A stretch of DNA of 64,000 nucleotides from Archegozetes longisetosus. Lineage: Eukaryota > Arthropoda > Arachnida > Sarcoptiformes > Trhypochthoniidae. The position numbers and the translations under genes were made by a program. The notes under the pieces were generated by a model, which ran no database searches, was not told the DNA's origin, and worked only from the letters and a program-made list of their open reading frames with translations. Each line of letters starts with the position of its first letter. Positions within the stretch are counted from its first letter, which is position 1. The DNA lies in NCBI GenBank assembly GCA_018873245.2, contig JAEMBT020000009.1, positions 8,511,288 to 8,575,287 on the forward strand, read 5' to 3'. Shown in pieces: positions 55,159-64,000 of this stretch.

Positions 55159-55673
55159 GTTGTCCTACTTCTGATTACGGACATTTAAATTTTAATAACT
55201 TTGTAAAGAGGTAGATGAAAATTGGTGAAAATGTTTAGTAGTCTTCGTCATTACCGATAACAGTCCGCCAGATTCCAGGAAGATTCCTGAGAAGAGCTCG
55301 AATCACTTGACATGAAGATTCCTGTTCATCAAAACCAGTATATCAAGTGTACCTAATCCAAAGCTTTATTTGACCGCATCCATTGTAATTGCAAAGGTTC
55401 ATGTCATGTTATTACAATGGCTTCGGTCAAATAAAGCGTTGCATTAAGTGCACCTTATATACTGGGTTTGATGAACTGGAATCTTCATGTCAAGTGATTT
55501 CGGGTCTTAATAGTCAAGGAGCACTTACTGTCCTCAGGAATCTTCTTGAAATTGGAGGACTGCTATAGATAATGAGGAAGACTACCAAACATTTTCACCA
55601 ATTTTCATCTTTGAATCTGCCTCTTTTACAAAGTTATTAAAGTTCGAATATCCTCAATCAGAAGTGGGACAAC
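55159..55673. mobile_element. Foldback MITE
   Basis: GTTGTCCTACTTCTGAT at the left and ATCAGAAGTGGGACAAC at the right form the ends; pairing continues nearly to the centre near 55400 (TTTATTTGACCG and CGGTCAAATAAA). TAATATC occurs just outside both ends (about 55150 and 55675) and may be the target duplication. No ORF. Confidence 0.7.
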
Positions 55674-56264
55674 ATAATATCTTCAATTTTATAGTATTAG
55701 ATGAAAATAAGTCACAATTTATGGTACTATTGAAAGCATAAAATTGTTTAACTACTATATCAAACTTTAAGAGGTTGCAAAATAAAAGCACACTATTAAG
55801 CAAAATTAAACAACATTTTTATGGAATATATTAAACGTTGTTTAGGAAAAAATTTGAGATCGCTACACTCTATAATGTTACTAGAAAGTAAAAGCTAAAT
55901 CAAACCATTGACTAATTAACTCCTTATCTAAATAGTTTTTCAACAACAAGATTTTGTCTGAAATCTGATAAATAAATGAGTTTGACTAGTAAATTAGAAG
56001 TAATTTTCAAATATTTATGCCGAAGAGTTTCCAACCTAGTGTATCGTTTCAAACTTTTTCAAACCGATTAAATCAGACGAAGTTCTTAAAAACCAATTAA
56101 TAATAGTTTTTAATTACGATTTTATATTTTAGATAATTTTTTAATCATTCAAATCTTTTATATTTGGTCCTTGATAAAAATTTAAATAACAGTCAATAAA
56201 ATAATTCTTTATCTTACTTTAATCAATTATAACAAATGCCTAAATAGTTTTGAAAGCTTAAGAT
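55674..56264. other. Intergenic, 3' flank of secreted-protein gene 3
   Basis: The last about 150 bases resemble the 3' flank of member 1 (GATAATTTTTTAATCATTCAAAT), the rest is unrecognised. Confidence 0.4.
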
Positions 56265-57310
56265 TCAATTGGATAAGACCGCCTTATTTTTCAGAGTTGC
56301 CAGATATAAAAATCGTTTCATCTCATTATTCAAAGCTGTCAAACATTTGCGTTCACTCAAATCATTTTGTTTGTGTGTTTTAGGATAATTTACAGCTTCG
56401 CGGTAAATTTTTCCAAAAAGGTTAGCCATCTATAATCAAATTTCAAATATTAACAGATTAACATTTTCCAGTTAAATCCTAAATTCGTAAATCAAAACAG
56501 AAATACAACAAAACCTTTCTAACTCGAACATGTAATTAGACTATTTTAAAACCAATAAAAACCAAAATCGGGTCTATTTTGTCTGTTTTAAAAACAGTTG
56601 AGTGCACGTTCAAATAAGATAGGTTTCACTTGAATAATTTTGAGAAAAACTGATTTGAATATTTAGAAAAGCAATTAGATATATGATTTAAAACTTACAC
56701 TTTTATAAAAAGTACTCGTAGGTTCGTGTTTGTCCAATGATTCTTTAATAGAAATTAAATTTAAACCAGTGGTAAGTGATGTAATCAACCCGTTAAACTT
56801 TAGTTTCGATAAAGGTAAACATTGGGTCGTCTTTTCTTCGAGCGGATAATTAGGTCTTTTTACAGCTCTATATTCTTCATCCCATTTGACATTTGTTGCG
56901 AGACCGGCCAATTCCTTCAGCAATTCCATTCTCTTATTAGGATCGCTTTCTTCACGTATTTTTGTTTTGTAGGTCTCGACAAATTGTGTGAAGGATGGCA
57001 GATACTTACTGTAAAGATATGCATAACATTCCAGACCTTTCTGTGCAGCTAATTTTCCTCTATTTTCAGCCATTGCACCGGCTGTTGCGAGAGTCGAATC
57101 AATATAATTGAATAATTCAGATTCATTCAGTTTATTCAATTGTGCGATTCTTGACTGAACTTCAGTTGCATCTGAGTTCCAACTACACCAGACTTTCAAA
57201 TAAATAGTTATTCAAGTTGAATATTAACTTAACAGAAGGTTTTACTGTTTATACTCACCATAAGATAGAGTGGTCATGACCAGAACCAATATTCTCAATA
57301 GAGTATTCAT
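56265..57310 (-). CDS. Secreted small protein, family member 3, intact
   Basis: Three exons, 57310-57259 (signal peptide MNTLLRILVLVMTTLSY), 57192-56699 and 56429-56265, with donors GTGAGT and GTAAGT and acceptors GAAAG and ATTATAG, give 236 codons without breaks. The exon lengths (52, 494, 165) are exactly those of member 1. Mature protein starts VWCSWNSDATEVQ; the core has YLYSKYLPSFTQFVETY, PNKRMELLKELAGLATNV, PNYPLEEK and a C-terminal exon starting MANLFGKIYREAVNYP. Predicted secreted, mainly helical, function unknown. It is a single copy, not in a palindrome, and lies next to the hAT remnant at 57.9 kb. TATA box 84-92 bases upstream. Confidence 0.75.
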
Positions 57311-57393
57311 TTTCAATGATATTCCAGTGGAATAAGCAATTTTAACTATTGAATAGTTTTGTGGACTTGTAATAATCTCGTGAAACTTTGACT

Positions 57394-57402
57394 CTTTATA
57401 TA
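57394..57402 (-). promoter_or_regulatory. TATA box of secreted-protein gene 3
   Basis: TATATAAAG within TATATAAAGAGTC, 84-92 bases before ATG 57310, same spacing as in member 1. Confidence 0.65.
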
Positions 57403-57889
57403 CTTAATGGAAACAACTGATTTATGAGTGAAACAAATGTTTCGTAGGTTTGATTAATGATTAAATTAATTACAGCTCGATGTAAAATATTAGTTTTATC
57501 AAAGAACTTAATTTCATAAAATTTTAATCAATGAAATTTAATTTCAAATACTATTGCTTATTTTTTATGTTCTGTTAAACTTATTATTGATTCAGTACCC
57601 AAAGTATTTATCATACTGTTGGGGACTATTTCAGAGGAAACTAAACAGAAAAGGTATATATCGTAAGTATTGTGAAATGAAATATTGAAGCCGGAATTCC
57701 CTTATTTCAAATCTGTTATTTGACAAAATATTAATATTCTTTTACATATGTTTAATAAAATATTGAAACAGGTGACCTAACAAAGTTACTTCGTGTATGC
57801 ATAGAGCTCGTTTCATATCCTGCTAATTAATTTTTCACAGATTAAAAAGCCTTAACTGACGATTGATTTAAGATTTTATACTTCTCGCA

Positions 57890-59195
57890 CCTACACATTT
57901 ATATCATTTAATCTTTTTAGTGAAGATTTTCGCATTAGTTGTGTGAATTTCAAAACCTTGATATTACTTATTGATAGATAAGAAAAATTGATTGAAATAA
58001 TAAAAAACATTGACTCAAGTGTTGCGATAACTACAGACTGGACTTCATTGAAAATGTTCTCTTTATTGCAGTTAAGGCACATTTTTCTTGTGTGAGAAAT
58101 TAAGGCATGTCTTGTTAGGATTTACTATTATTCCTCATCCACGCAATGCCGAACAAATCAAATATCTGGTTCAATGTGTTCTCAAAGAATATTGAATTAC
58201 AAATATTGCTATGTCTCTCACAACAGATAATGAAAAAATATCATCTCGGGCATTAACCAATTCAAAGACTATTTAAAGCATGAGTTATCGATTGGCAAAC
58301 AGATATTTCATTTACCGTGTTTTGGTCATGTCCTTAAATTATGTGTTCAAGATGGCATTCAAGCCATTAATAGCACATAATACATTGAGAAGCTTAAGCT
58401 TATCAGTGAAAAATCTTGAAAACAAGTGCAAGTATTACACAAGACTTTAATTGCATTGAAACAAAATTATACAGAGCTAAAACGAGACACAAACGTGTAA
58501 TGGAATTAAACCTATATTATGATTGAAAGAGAGTTGAAAATGAAAAGGACTTTAAGAACTTTGAGGAATGAAGAGAAGAGTAATGTTTTCACTCAGAATA
58601 AAATTACTGGTAATGAATGGGAAAATTTGAGCTTAGTTTCTGAATTTTTGAAACTTTTTATGAAGTCTCACAACAAAGTTATCAGAGTTTGTGTATTGTG
58701 CTTCAATGATAGGAAAAAATTTTCTTAAATATGAAAATAAACTGAAGAATAATTGTCTTTATTTGCAGTTATTTTAAATCCTAGACTCATTATCCAATAC
58801 TTTAAAGACTCTCCAACAAGCATTAAATTTGAAGAACTCAAAACTTCATTTATTGATTACTCTAAGCAATATTATAGCAATAGTTCAGTTGAAACTAAAG
58901 AAGCTATGAATGAAAATTCTTCACTTTTGAATTCAATCTATAAAAAGAGAAAACTGACTGGTTTTAAAGATTTCGAAATGCCTCAAAAAGACTCAAAAGC
59001 TGATTTAATTAATTGGTGGACAATTCACAAGTGCTCTTTCCCTAACCTCTAAAAAATGGCCTTCGATATTCTCAACATCCCTGCAAATAGTGTTCCGAGT
59101 GAGCAAATATTCTCAAAATCGGGACATGTTATAACCAGAGACTTAACTTATCTGGAAATCCAACGTTTTTACTGTATGCCAAAAAACTAGGACTT
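57890..59195 (+). pseudogene. hAT transposase pseudogene (ZBED-like class)
   Basis: Plus-strand remnants in order: SSVAITTDWTSLKMF near 58015, a central region HLPCFGHVLKLCVQDGI near 58310, helical parts at 58519-58728 and 58753-59052 (LKDSPTSIKFEELK; LINWWTIHKCSFPNL), and the dimerisation region LNIPANSVPSEQIFSKSGHVI near 59080. Stops and frame changes between. The N-terminal zinc-finger part is missing. Its left edge abuts the region upstream of secreted-protein gene 3. Confidence 0.7.
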
Positions 59196-60366
59196 CGTGA
59201 AATGAGTACCGAACACATAATGAGGAGTAAAATGCGACAGCATTTATGTTCCTATAAATCCTATTTTTCCCGAATAGGTCCTATTTTGCCTATAAATCCT
59301 GTTTTGATCCTACAAATCAAATTTTTCTCAAATTTCCCTTAAAAACCCAATTAGTAAGCGAAAAGTCAATGTTTAAATGCTTTTCTTTTTTGATTATACA
59401 AAAAAGTATTGCATATAATGTTTCGATACATTTTTTGACCTGTAAATCACTTATCAATTTGACTTATGAATAGCTGAAAAAGTTGACTGTTTGCTGAAAA
59501 AATTGCAACTCTGTGTTTGATGTCGCTATTTCTTAGCTGTAGTTATAAACTATTAAATAGATTTACAACATTTTAAATAATTACCAATTAATAAATATGC
59601 CCAAAGATAAAATATCGATTGGATCTAAATTAAATGCAATTATTAGAAAATATCCGAAAGAACTGGAAATAGTTAGTAATATTGTGAAATTTATTTATAT
59701 CTAACAAACATAGAATACTAAAATAGCTTAGTTATTAGTTTGAAAAGGCTTAGCACTAACATTTTTTGTAATTAGCTCTTAATAAGTCCAATTATTTATA
59801 ACACATTCTGTAATGACTTTCTCTTTAAAATGACCCAATATAGTATAATTTAACTTTAGTATAAATAAACAATCGAACATTGTAGCTTTAGTATTAAATT
59901 TAGAAAAACGTGGGAAACCAAAGAAAAGTATATAAAGGGACAATCTTAGAGAAAGTTAACAAGAAGAGGAATAAGAAGAGAGTCAAGAGATAGACAATCT
60001 TCAGCAATATAATATGAAGTTATTCCTTTTAACTTCATATTTATGCATAATAAAATTCTTTTAAAATAGACAATCGTTTTCTTAATGTCTATCAACTTTA
60101 TTTGCACCTTAGGTAAGTGATATGGAAAGTTGTGAAACTTTCTTTAATGCATAGTAGGTACACATGATATTCTCTATCGAGTCCAGCCAGACTCTTGGAT
60201 AGAGAATTAGGTAAAGAAGATTTGGAATCTTACATCGAGGCCCCTGATTTCAAATCTTTACTCTAGTAAAATTACACAAAATGAAGAACTCTACACGAAA
60301 AATTAGATCGAGTTTTTCACTCTCAATGAGATCCCAGGTCACAAAAATAATTGTGACAATATATTG
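59196..60366. other. 5' region of the 60.4-kb hAT element
   Basis: From about 59233 the sequence has repeated TCCTATAAATCCTATTTT units matching, inverted, the GTCCTATAATCCTACC units near 61815; these look like subterminal repeats. Between them is AT-rich, non-coding sequence, with a small inverted repeat near 60170-60210 (TCTCTATCGAGTCCAG / ACTCTTGGATAGAGA). Exact ends and a target duplication were not found. Confidence 0.45.
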
Positions 60367-61605
60367 ATGTGTAAACTGTGTTTGAAAGAGATCTCATTCA
60401 CTCATAAACATGGAAACTACAACGTTATCAAACATTTCGAAACCAGTAAACATCGAGAGAAGAAGGAAAGAATCGATGAGCCAACTCAGGAGTTCATTGA
60501 AAATTCTTTCCAAAAAGCAGAAAATCATGATTTCAAAAACGAATTTTTTGCAGATTTGACAAAAAGTTTCATTGAGGCCAACATTCCATTAGAAAAACTA
60601 TCACATCCGTCATTGATTCAATTTCTCCAGAAATACACGAAGAAAGACATCCCGAATCCGGTCACATTAAGGAAACATTATGTGCCAAAAATTTATCAAA
60701 ACGTTATCCTAAAAGTAAGAGATGTTTTGGCCGATCATTCAATTTATTTAATTGTTGACGAAACCACGGATGGAAAGAATCGATATGTTGTTAATGTTAT
60801 GGTTGGCTGTCTTAATGGTAAACAATCCAAACCTATGTTAATTTCTACAACATTTGTTGACCAGACAAACAATAAGACAATAAGTCAATGTGTAATGGAT
60901 TCGCTGAGAATCATTTGGCCGGAAAATATGAAATACGATCGAGCTTTGCTTATACTTTCCGATCAGGCCTCTTATATGCTTAAAGCTATGAATGGTTTGA
61001 AATTTTTTCCGAATTTACATCATGTGACCTGTTTAGCTCACGCGTTACACAGAGTTTGTATGAAAGTTAGCGAAGAAAACCAAGAGATAAATTCTTTGAT
61101 TTCTCTGTTTAAGTCAATAATGGCAAAGTCTCCGTTAAGAGAATACCAGTTTCAGCAGAAGACTGGACTCTCACTACCTGTCAAACCTGCACTCACCCGT
61201 TGGGGCACTTGGCTCTCAGCTGCTTATTACTATGCTGAAAATTATGTTAAAATAAGAGACTTCATAATGGAATTACCGAATTCTAGTAAAGCCATTATTT
61301 CAGCAAAAAGTTTGATTGAAAGCCAAACGTTGCAAAACAACTTAATAGAAATAAGAGGAATGAAATTCTTAACTGAAGCTCTCGTTGAATTGCAAACTCA
61401 AGGGTTAAAATTGTCCAAACAATTGAAAATATTGGATACAGTTAAAGGTCAGCTTCGAGGCAATTGTTTGGTTAAACTTGAAAAGTCTCTTCTCAAAAAT
61501 CCTGATCTGAAAAATTTTACTAAAGAAGATAATAATTATGAATTTAGATGTAATATCAGATTCGCTCCTTTAGTCTCAGTGGATATCGAACGTTCGTTCT
61601 CATAA
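60367..61605 (+). CDS. hAT transposase, long ORF with late stop
   Basis: An open frame of 412 codons from ATG 60367. It starts with a zinc finger (CKLC, then HFETSKH), and contains the RNase-H core region with VDETTDGKNRYVVNVMVG, CLAHALHRV (a conserved hAT C-x2-H), TRWGTWLSAAYYYAENY, and near the C-terminus FAPLVSVDIERSFS. An in-frame TAA at 61603-61605 interrupts the dimerisation region, which continues in the same frame as YKDILSDKRHNMTKTT and LNVICFNDF. So only a single stop separates it from full length. It is by far the best preserved transposase here. It may be recently inactivated, or the stop may be a sequence error. Confidence 0.8.
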   Translation: MCKLCLKEISFTHKHGNYNVIKHFETSKHREKKERIDEPTQEFIENSFQKAENHDFKNEFFADLTKSFIEANIPLEKLSHPSLIQFLQKYTKKDIPNPVTLRKHYVPKIYQNVILKVRDVLADHSIYLIVDETTDGKNRYVVNVMVGCLNGKQSKPMLISTTFVDQTNNKTISQCVMDSLRIIWPENMKYDRALLILSDQASYMLKAMNGLKFFPNLHHVTCLAHALHRVCMKVSEENQEINSLISLFKSIMAKSPLREYQFQQKTGLSLPVKPALTRWGTWLSAAYYYAENYVKIRDFIMELPNSSKAIISAKSLIESQTLQNNLIEIRGMKFLTEALVELQTQGLKLSKQLKILDTVKGQLRGNCLVKLEKSLLKNPDLKNFTKEDNNYEFRCNIRFAPLVSVDIERSFS

Positions 61606-62471
61606 TACAAAGACATACTATCAGATAAACGCCATAATATGACTAAAACAACAATAGAACATCTGAATGTCATTTGTTTTAATGATTTTTTAGATTAAAA
61701 TATTAAGCATTTAAATGAAGTATTTTTCTAATAGTGCATCTTTAAGTACTTTGAAATAAATAAATACGAAGTTTTTGGTCCTATTTTTTAGTTCTATTTT
61801 TGGTCATTTTAAGTCCTATAATCCTACCTATTTTTACCTGTTTTAAGTCCTATAAAGTTAAGACTCTGGTTATAACTAAAAAGTGCAACAAGTTATCAAA
61901 AGATTCAGGTCAAGCAATTATGTGGGCAGATTCAATGCTAAAATTTTTTAATCAGCAACTAACTAATACGTATTCACTTTAAAGACATCGGATTCAATCA
62001 ATAAATAATTTTATTCTAATTTTTGTATGATAAAAGCTAACACTCAGTACGCTCGCGCTGGCCACAGAGCGTCAACAAGTCAAGCATTGAATATCACTGC
62101 TTTAAAACGTCAAACAATCAAACTTATAAGAAAAAGAAAAGGCATTACACGTTTAGTAGACAATGGCTTAAAGACGATTCCTATAAGGTTTGGATCGGTA
62201 AAACTTACAACAAAGATTGCAACAAGAAATTTCAGAGAATTTTCATCATCTTGATTTGTCATTCTTAATGATTTATGAAGAATTTAACCTTTCAGTAGAA
62301 CGGTTTGAGAACTTCCACTACTGGTACTCGTGGCTGAAAAATTTTAGGCTAGTCTAAAGTCATTCTAAGGGTTGTTAGAAATCTATATATCTTTTAACTG
62401 ATGGCATCTTAAGTAAGTGAAGGCAAACATGTAAACATTTTTGATCTCATGGTCGGATGGCAAACTGGAGC
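61606..62471. other. 3' end of the hAT element and intergenic sequence
   Basis: 61606-61695 completes the dimerisation region after the stop. The TCCTATAA-type subterminal repeats lie at about 61790-61860. After that, only short open frames (for example 62027-62254, basic and unrecognised) are present. Confidence 0.45.
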
Positions 62472-62479
62472 TTTGCAAC

Positions 62480-63391
62480 TAGAGACGTTCAATGGGACTC
62501 CGTCGGCGGGATATACCGTCCCATCCCGCGGGACGGAACGGCGTGGAATTAAAAATTTAGATACGGAATGGGACGGGATGACTGATGATTTTCAGAAATC
62601 CCTTAAAGATCCCATACCGTAGAATGGAATAGAATTTTATGTTACAGTCTCTCAAAAGTACAAATTTCTCTAAGAAAATACAAAAACGTAATTGGTGAAC
62701 GTCCTAAACAAAATATAGTTATAAAAAATACATCAAGCTTTGAATACAAAGGGAGCATCTTCTATTGAAAAATATCAAAAAGGCTTATTAAGCACTTGTG
62801 TCTATATATTGTATTTAACGCTTTAGTCATTCGGTATTTTTTTAAATTTGAGTCTTAGGTTTTAGATTATGAGTATAAGTATTGAACACTACTTTTAAAT
62901 TGAAAGGGAGTTTAGATCATTAACAGTTTAGAACTAATACAACTTTTCATATCTTTATCAAACTTTTAGCTTGATTTCAATACAGTTTGATATGAATGAA
63001 AGTTTGCACCAATAATCGTTTTTATAATATGTAAATCATTGATAGGTTGTACTATTTTCGTTACTACTTGCAGATAGAAGATCTAATTTAGATCCTGAAA
63101 ATATTGAAAAAGTGCTTTTTATTAGATTTAACTTTGATGAGAATTGAAACAATATTGTTTTAAATCCAGTTGAAATTTAGCATCTATTTCATTATATAAT
63201 AAAAGACTCGCTGTATCCATGACTAACATTCAATTGTTACAATTGATAGTTTCTATAGTAATGACGAACGGGATAAAACGGGATGGGACGGATAGCACAA
63301 AGTTAGCCCCTTCGGTACGGAATAGGACGGGATAGAGTTTCGACGGGACGCGATGGGATGGGACTCGGTTTCTTTGATTTGTACACCTCTG
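62480..63391. mobile_element. hAT MITE with GGGACGG-rich ends
   Basis: Exact duplications TTTGCAAC flank it (62472-62479 and 63392-63399), fitting nTnnnnAn. Ends TAGAGACGT and ACACCTCTG are weakly inverted. Subterminal zones have CGGGACGGAACGG, GGGACGGGATG and GGGATGGGAC clusters, resembling the element at 34641-35366, so the two are probably related families. No ORF. Confidence 0.82.
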
Positions 63392-63485
63392 TTTGCAACT
63401 ATACTGTCATATCTCTCATTCAAATAAAATTACAGATACGACAGTATAGTTTCAAAGCGACGAAATATAGAGATACATCAATTGA

Positions 63486-63878
63486 AGTTTTTAATAAATA
63501 GCTATATAGGGAGTTCTAAACACTCATGATCATATAGATAATTGATTTTTAAAGAATGGCATTCAAAATTTCAAAAGGCCACAACTCTTGAAGCGCTCGG
63601 CCGATATGCTTATAGTTCTGAAAACTGTAAGCGAAAACCTTTGAAATGATGTGCTTATCACCGATATTCATTGGTGGACCTATTAGAAAAAATAATGATA
63701 TGCACATCATTCGAAAGGTTTTTGCACACAGATTCCAGAAATGTAAGTCTTAAGCATATCAGTTAAGCGCTTCAAGAGTTGTAAGCTATTAAATTTTGAA
63801 TACTATTCTTTAAAAATCAATTATCTATACGATGACTAGTGTTTAGAGCTCACTGTACGTCTATTTATTAAAAACTTC
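63486..63878. mobile_element. Foldback element
   Basis: TTTTTAATAAATAG at the left pairs with CTATTTATTAAAAA at the right, and pairing continues through TAGATAATTGATTTTTAAAGA and GGCCACAACTCTTGAAGCGC towards a centre near 63680. No ORF, no clear target duplication. Confidence 0.6.
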
Positions 63879-64000
63879 GCACACAAACTAATCAGTCACG
63901 AGTTCCACCATTACAATAAACTTTTAAGCTGGAATGCAACGACAGTAGCTGGCTTATAGTTTGGCTGAATTTTCAGCAATTACTTTAGCCATTGTTATAA

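Noticed and set aside
59230-61862. Exact ends and 8-bp duplication of the 60.4-kb hAT element
   Set aside because: The TCCTATAA-rich subterminal zones are visible, but no pair of matching ends with identical flanks could be fixed.
62027-62254. 75-codon basic open frame near the hAT element
   Set aside because: No recognisable domain, no splice or promoter context, and it is in a transposon-rich region.
1-64000. tRNA, rRNA or other structured RNA genes
   Set aside because: I looked for typical box A/B and cloverleaf patterns while reading and found none convincing; a covariance-model scan would be needed to exclude them.

Overview
The window is eukaryotic nuclear DNA, almost certainly from an invertebrate animal. 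It is visibly AT-rich, its genes have GT-AG introns, most of it is decayed DNA transposons, and the one gene I can name confidently is the C-terminal part of intersectin, an animal endocytic scaffold with a RhoGEF module. An arthropod with compact introns (a mite, for example) would fit, but nothing here proves the group.

Layout. Positions 1-3815 (minus) hold a large protein with two P-loop GTPase domains and coiled coils, cut into pieces by single-base shortfalls in homopolymers. Positions 3.8-16.7 kb have no gene I can support: there are hAT-type insertions with 8-bp target duplications, TA-flanked MITEs, a decayed 5.2-kb element with about 640-bp inverted ends, and a Tc1-like pseudogene. 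A small intact gene of unknown function lies at 16.74-17.26 kb (plus). Intersectin lies at 19.06-23.7 kb (minus). Positions 23.7-28 kb hold mariner, hAT and LINE fragments.

The most distinctive part is two giant inverted repeats, at 27.76-31.89 kb and 36.80-47.69 kb. Both contain head-to-head copies of a small secreted-protein gene family of three exons with a TATATAAAGAG core promoter. The larger palindrome also carries, in each arm, a secreted protein of about 412 residues made of some 17 repeats of a 21-residue charged helical unit. A fifth family copy sits alone at 56.3-57.3 kb; its partner side is replaced by a hAT remnant. A piggyBac derivative lies between the palindromes. From 48 to 64 kb there are hAT elements, a piggyBac MITE, a pogo-like transposase fossil split by a hAT, a nearly intact hAT transposase ORF at 60.4-61.6 kb, and foldback elements.

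A recurring observation affects the whole annotation. Several otherwise convincing genes are broken at places where adding one base to a homopolymer restores the frame, at 114, 463, 2714, 22738 and 23606. The palindrome arms also differ from each other at a T-run. This looks like uncorrected long-read error as much as pseudogenisation, so 'broken' genes here should be read cautiously.
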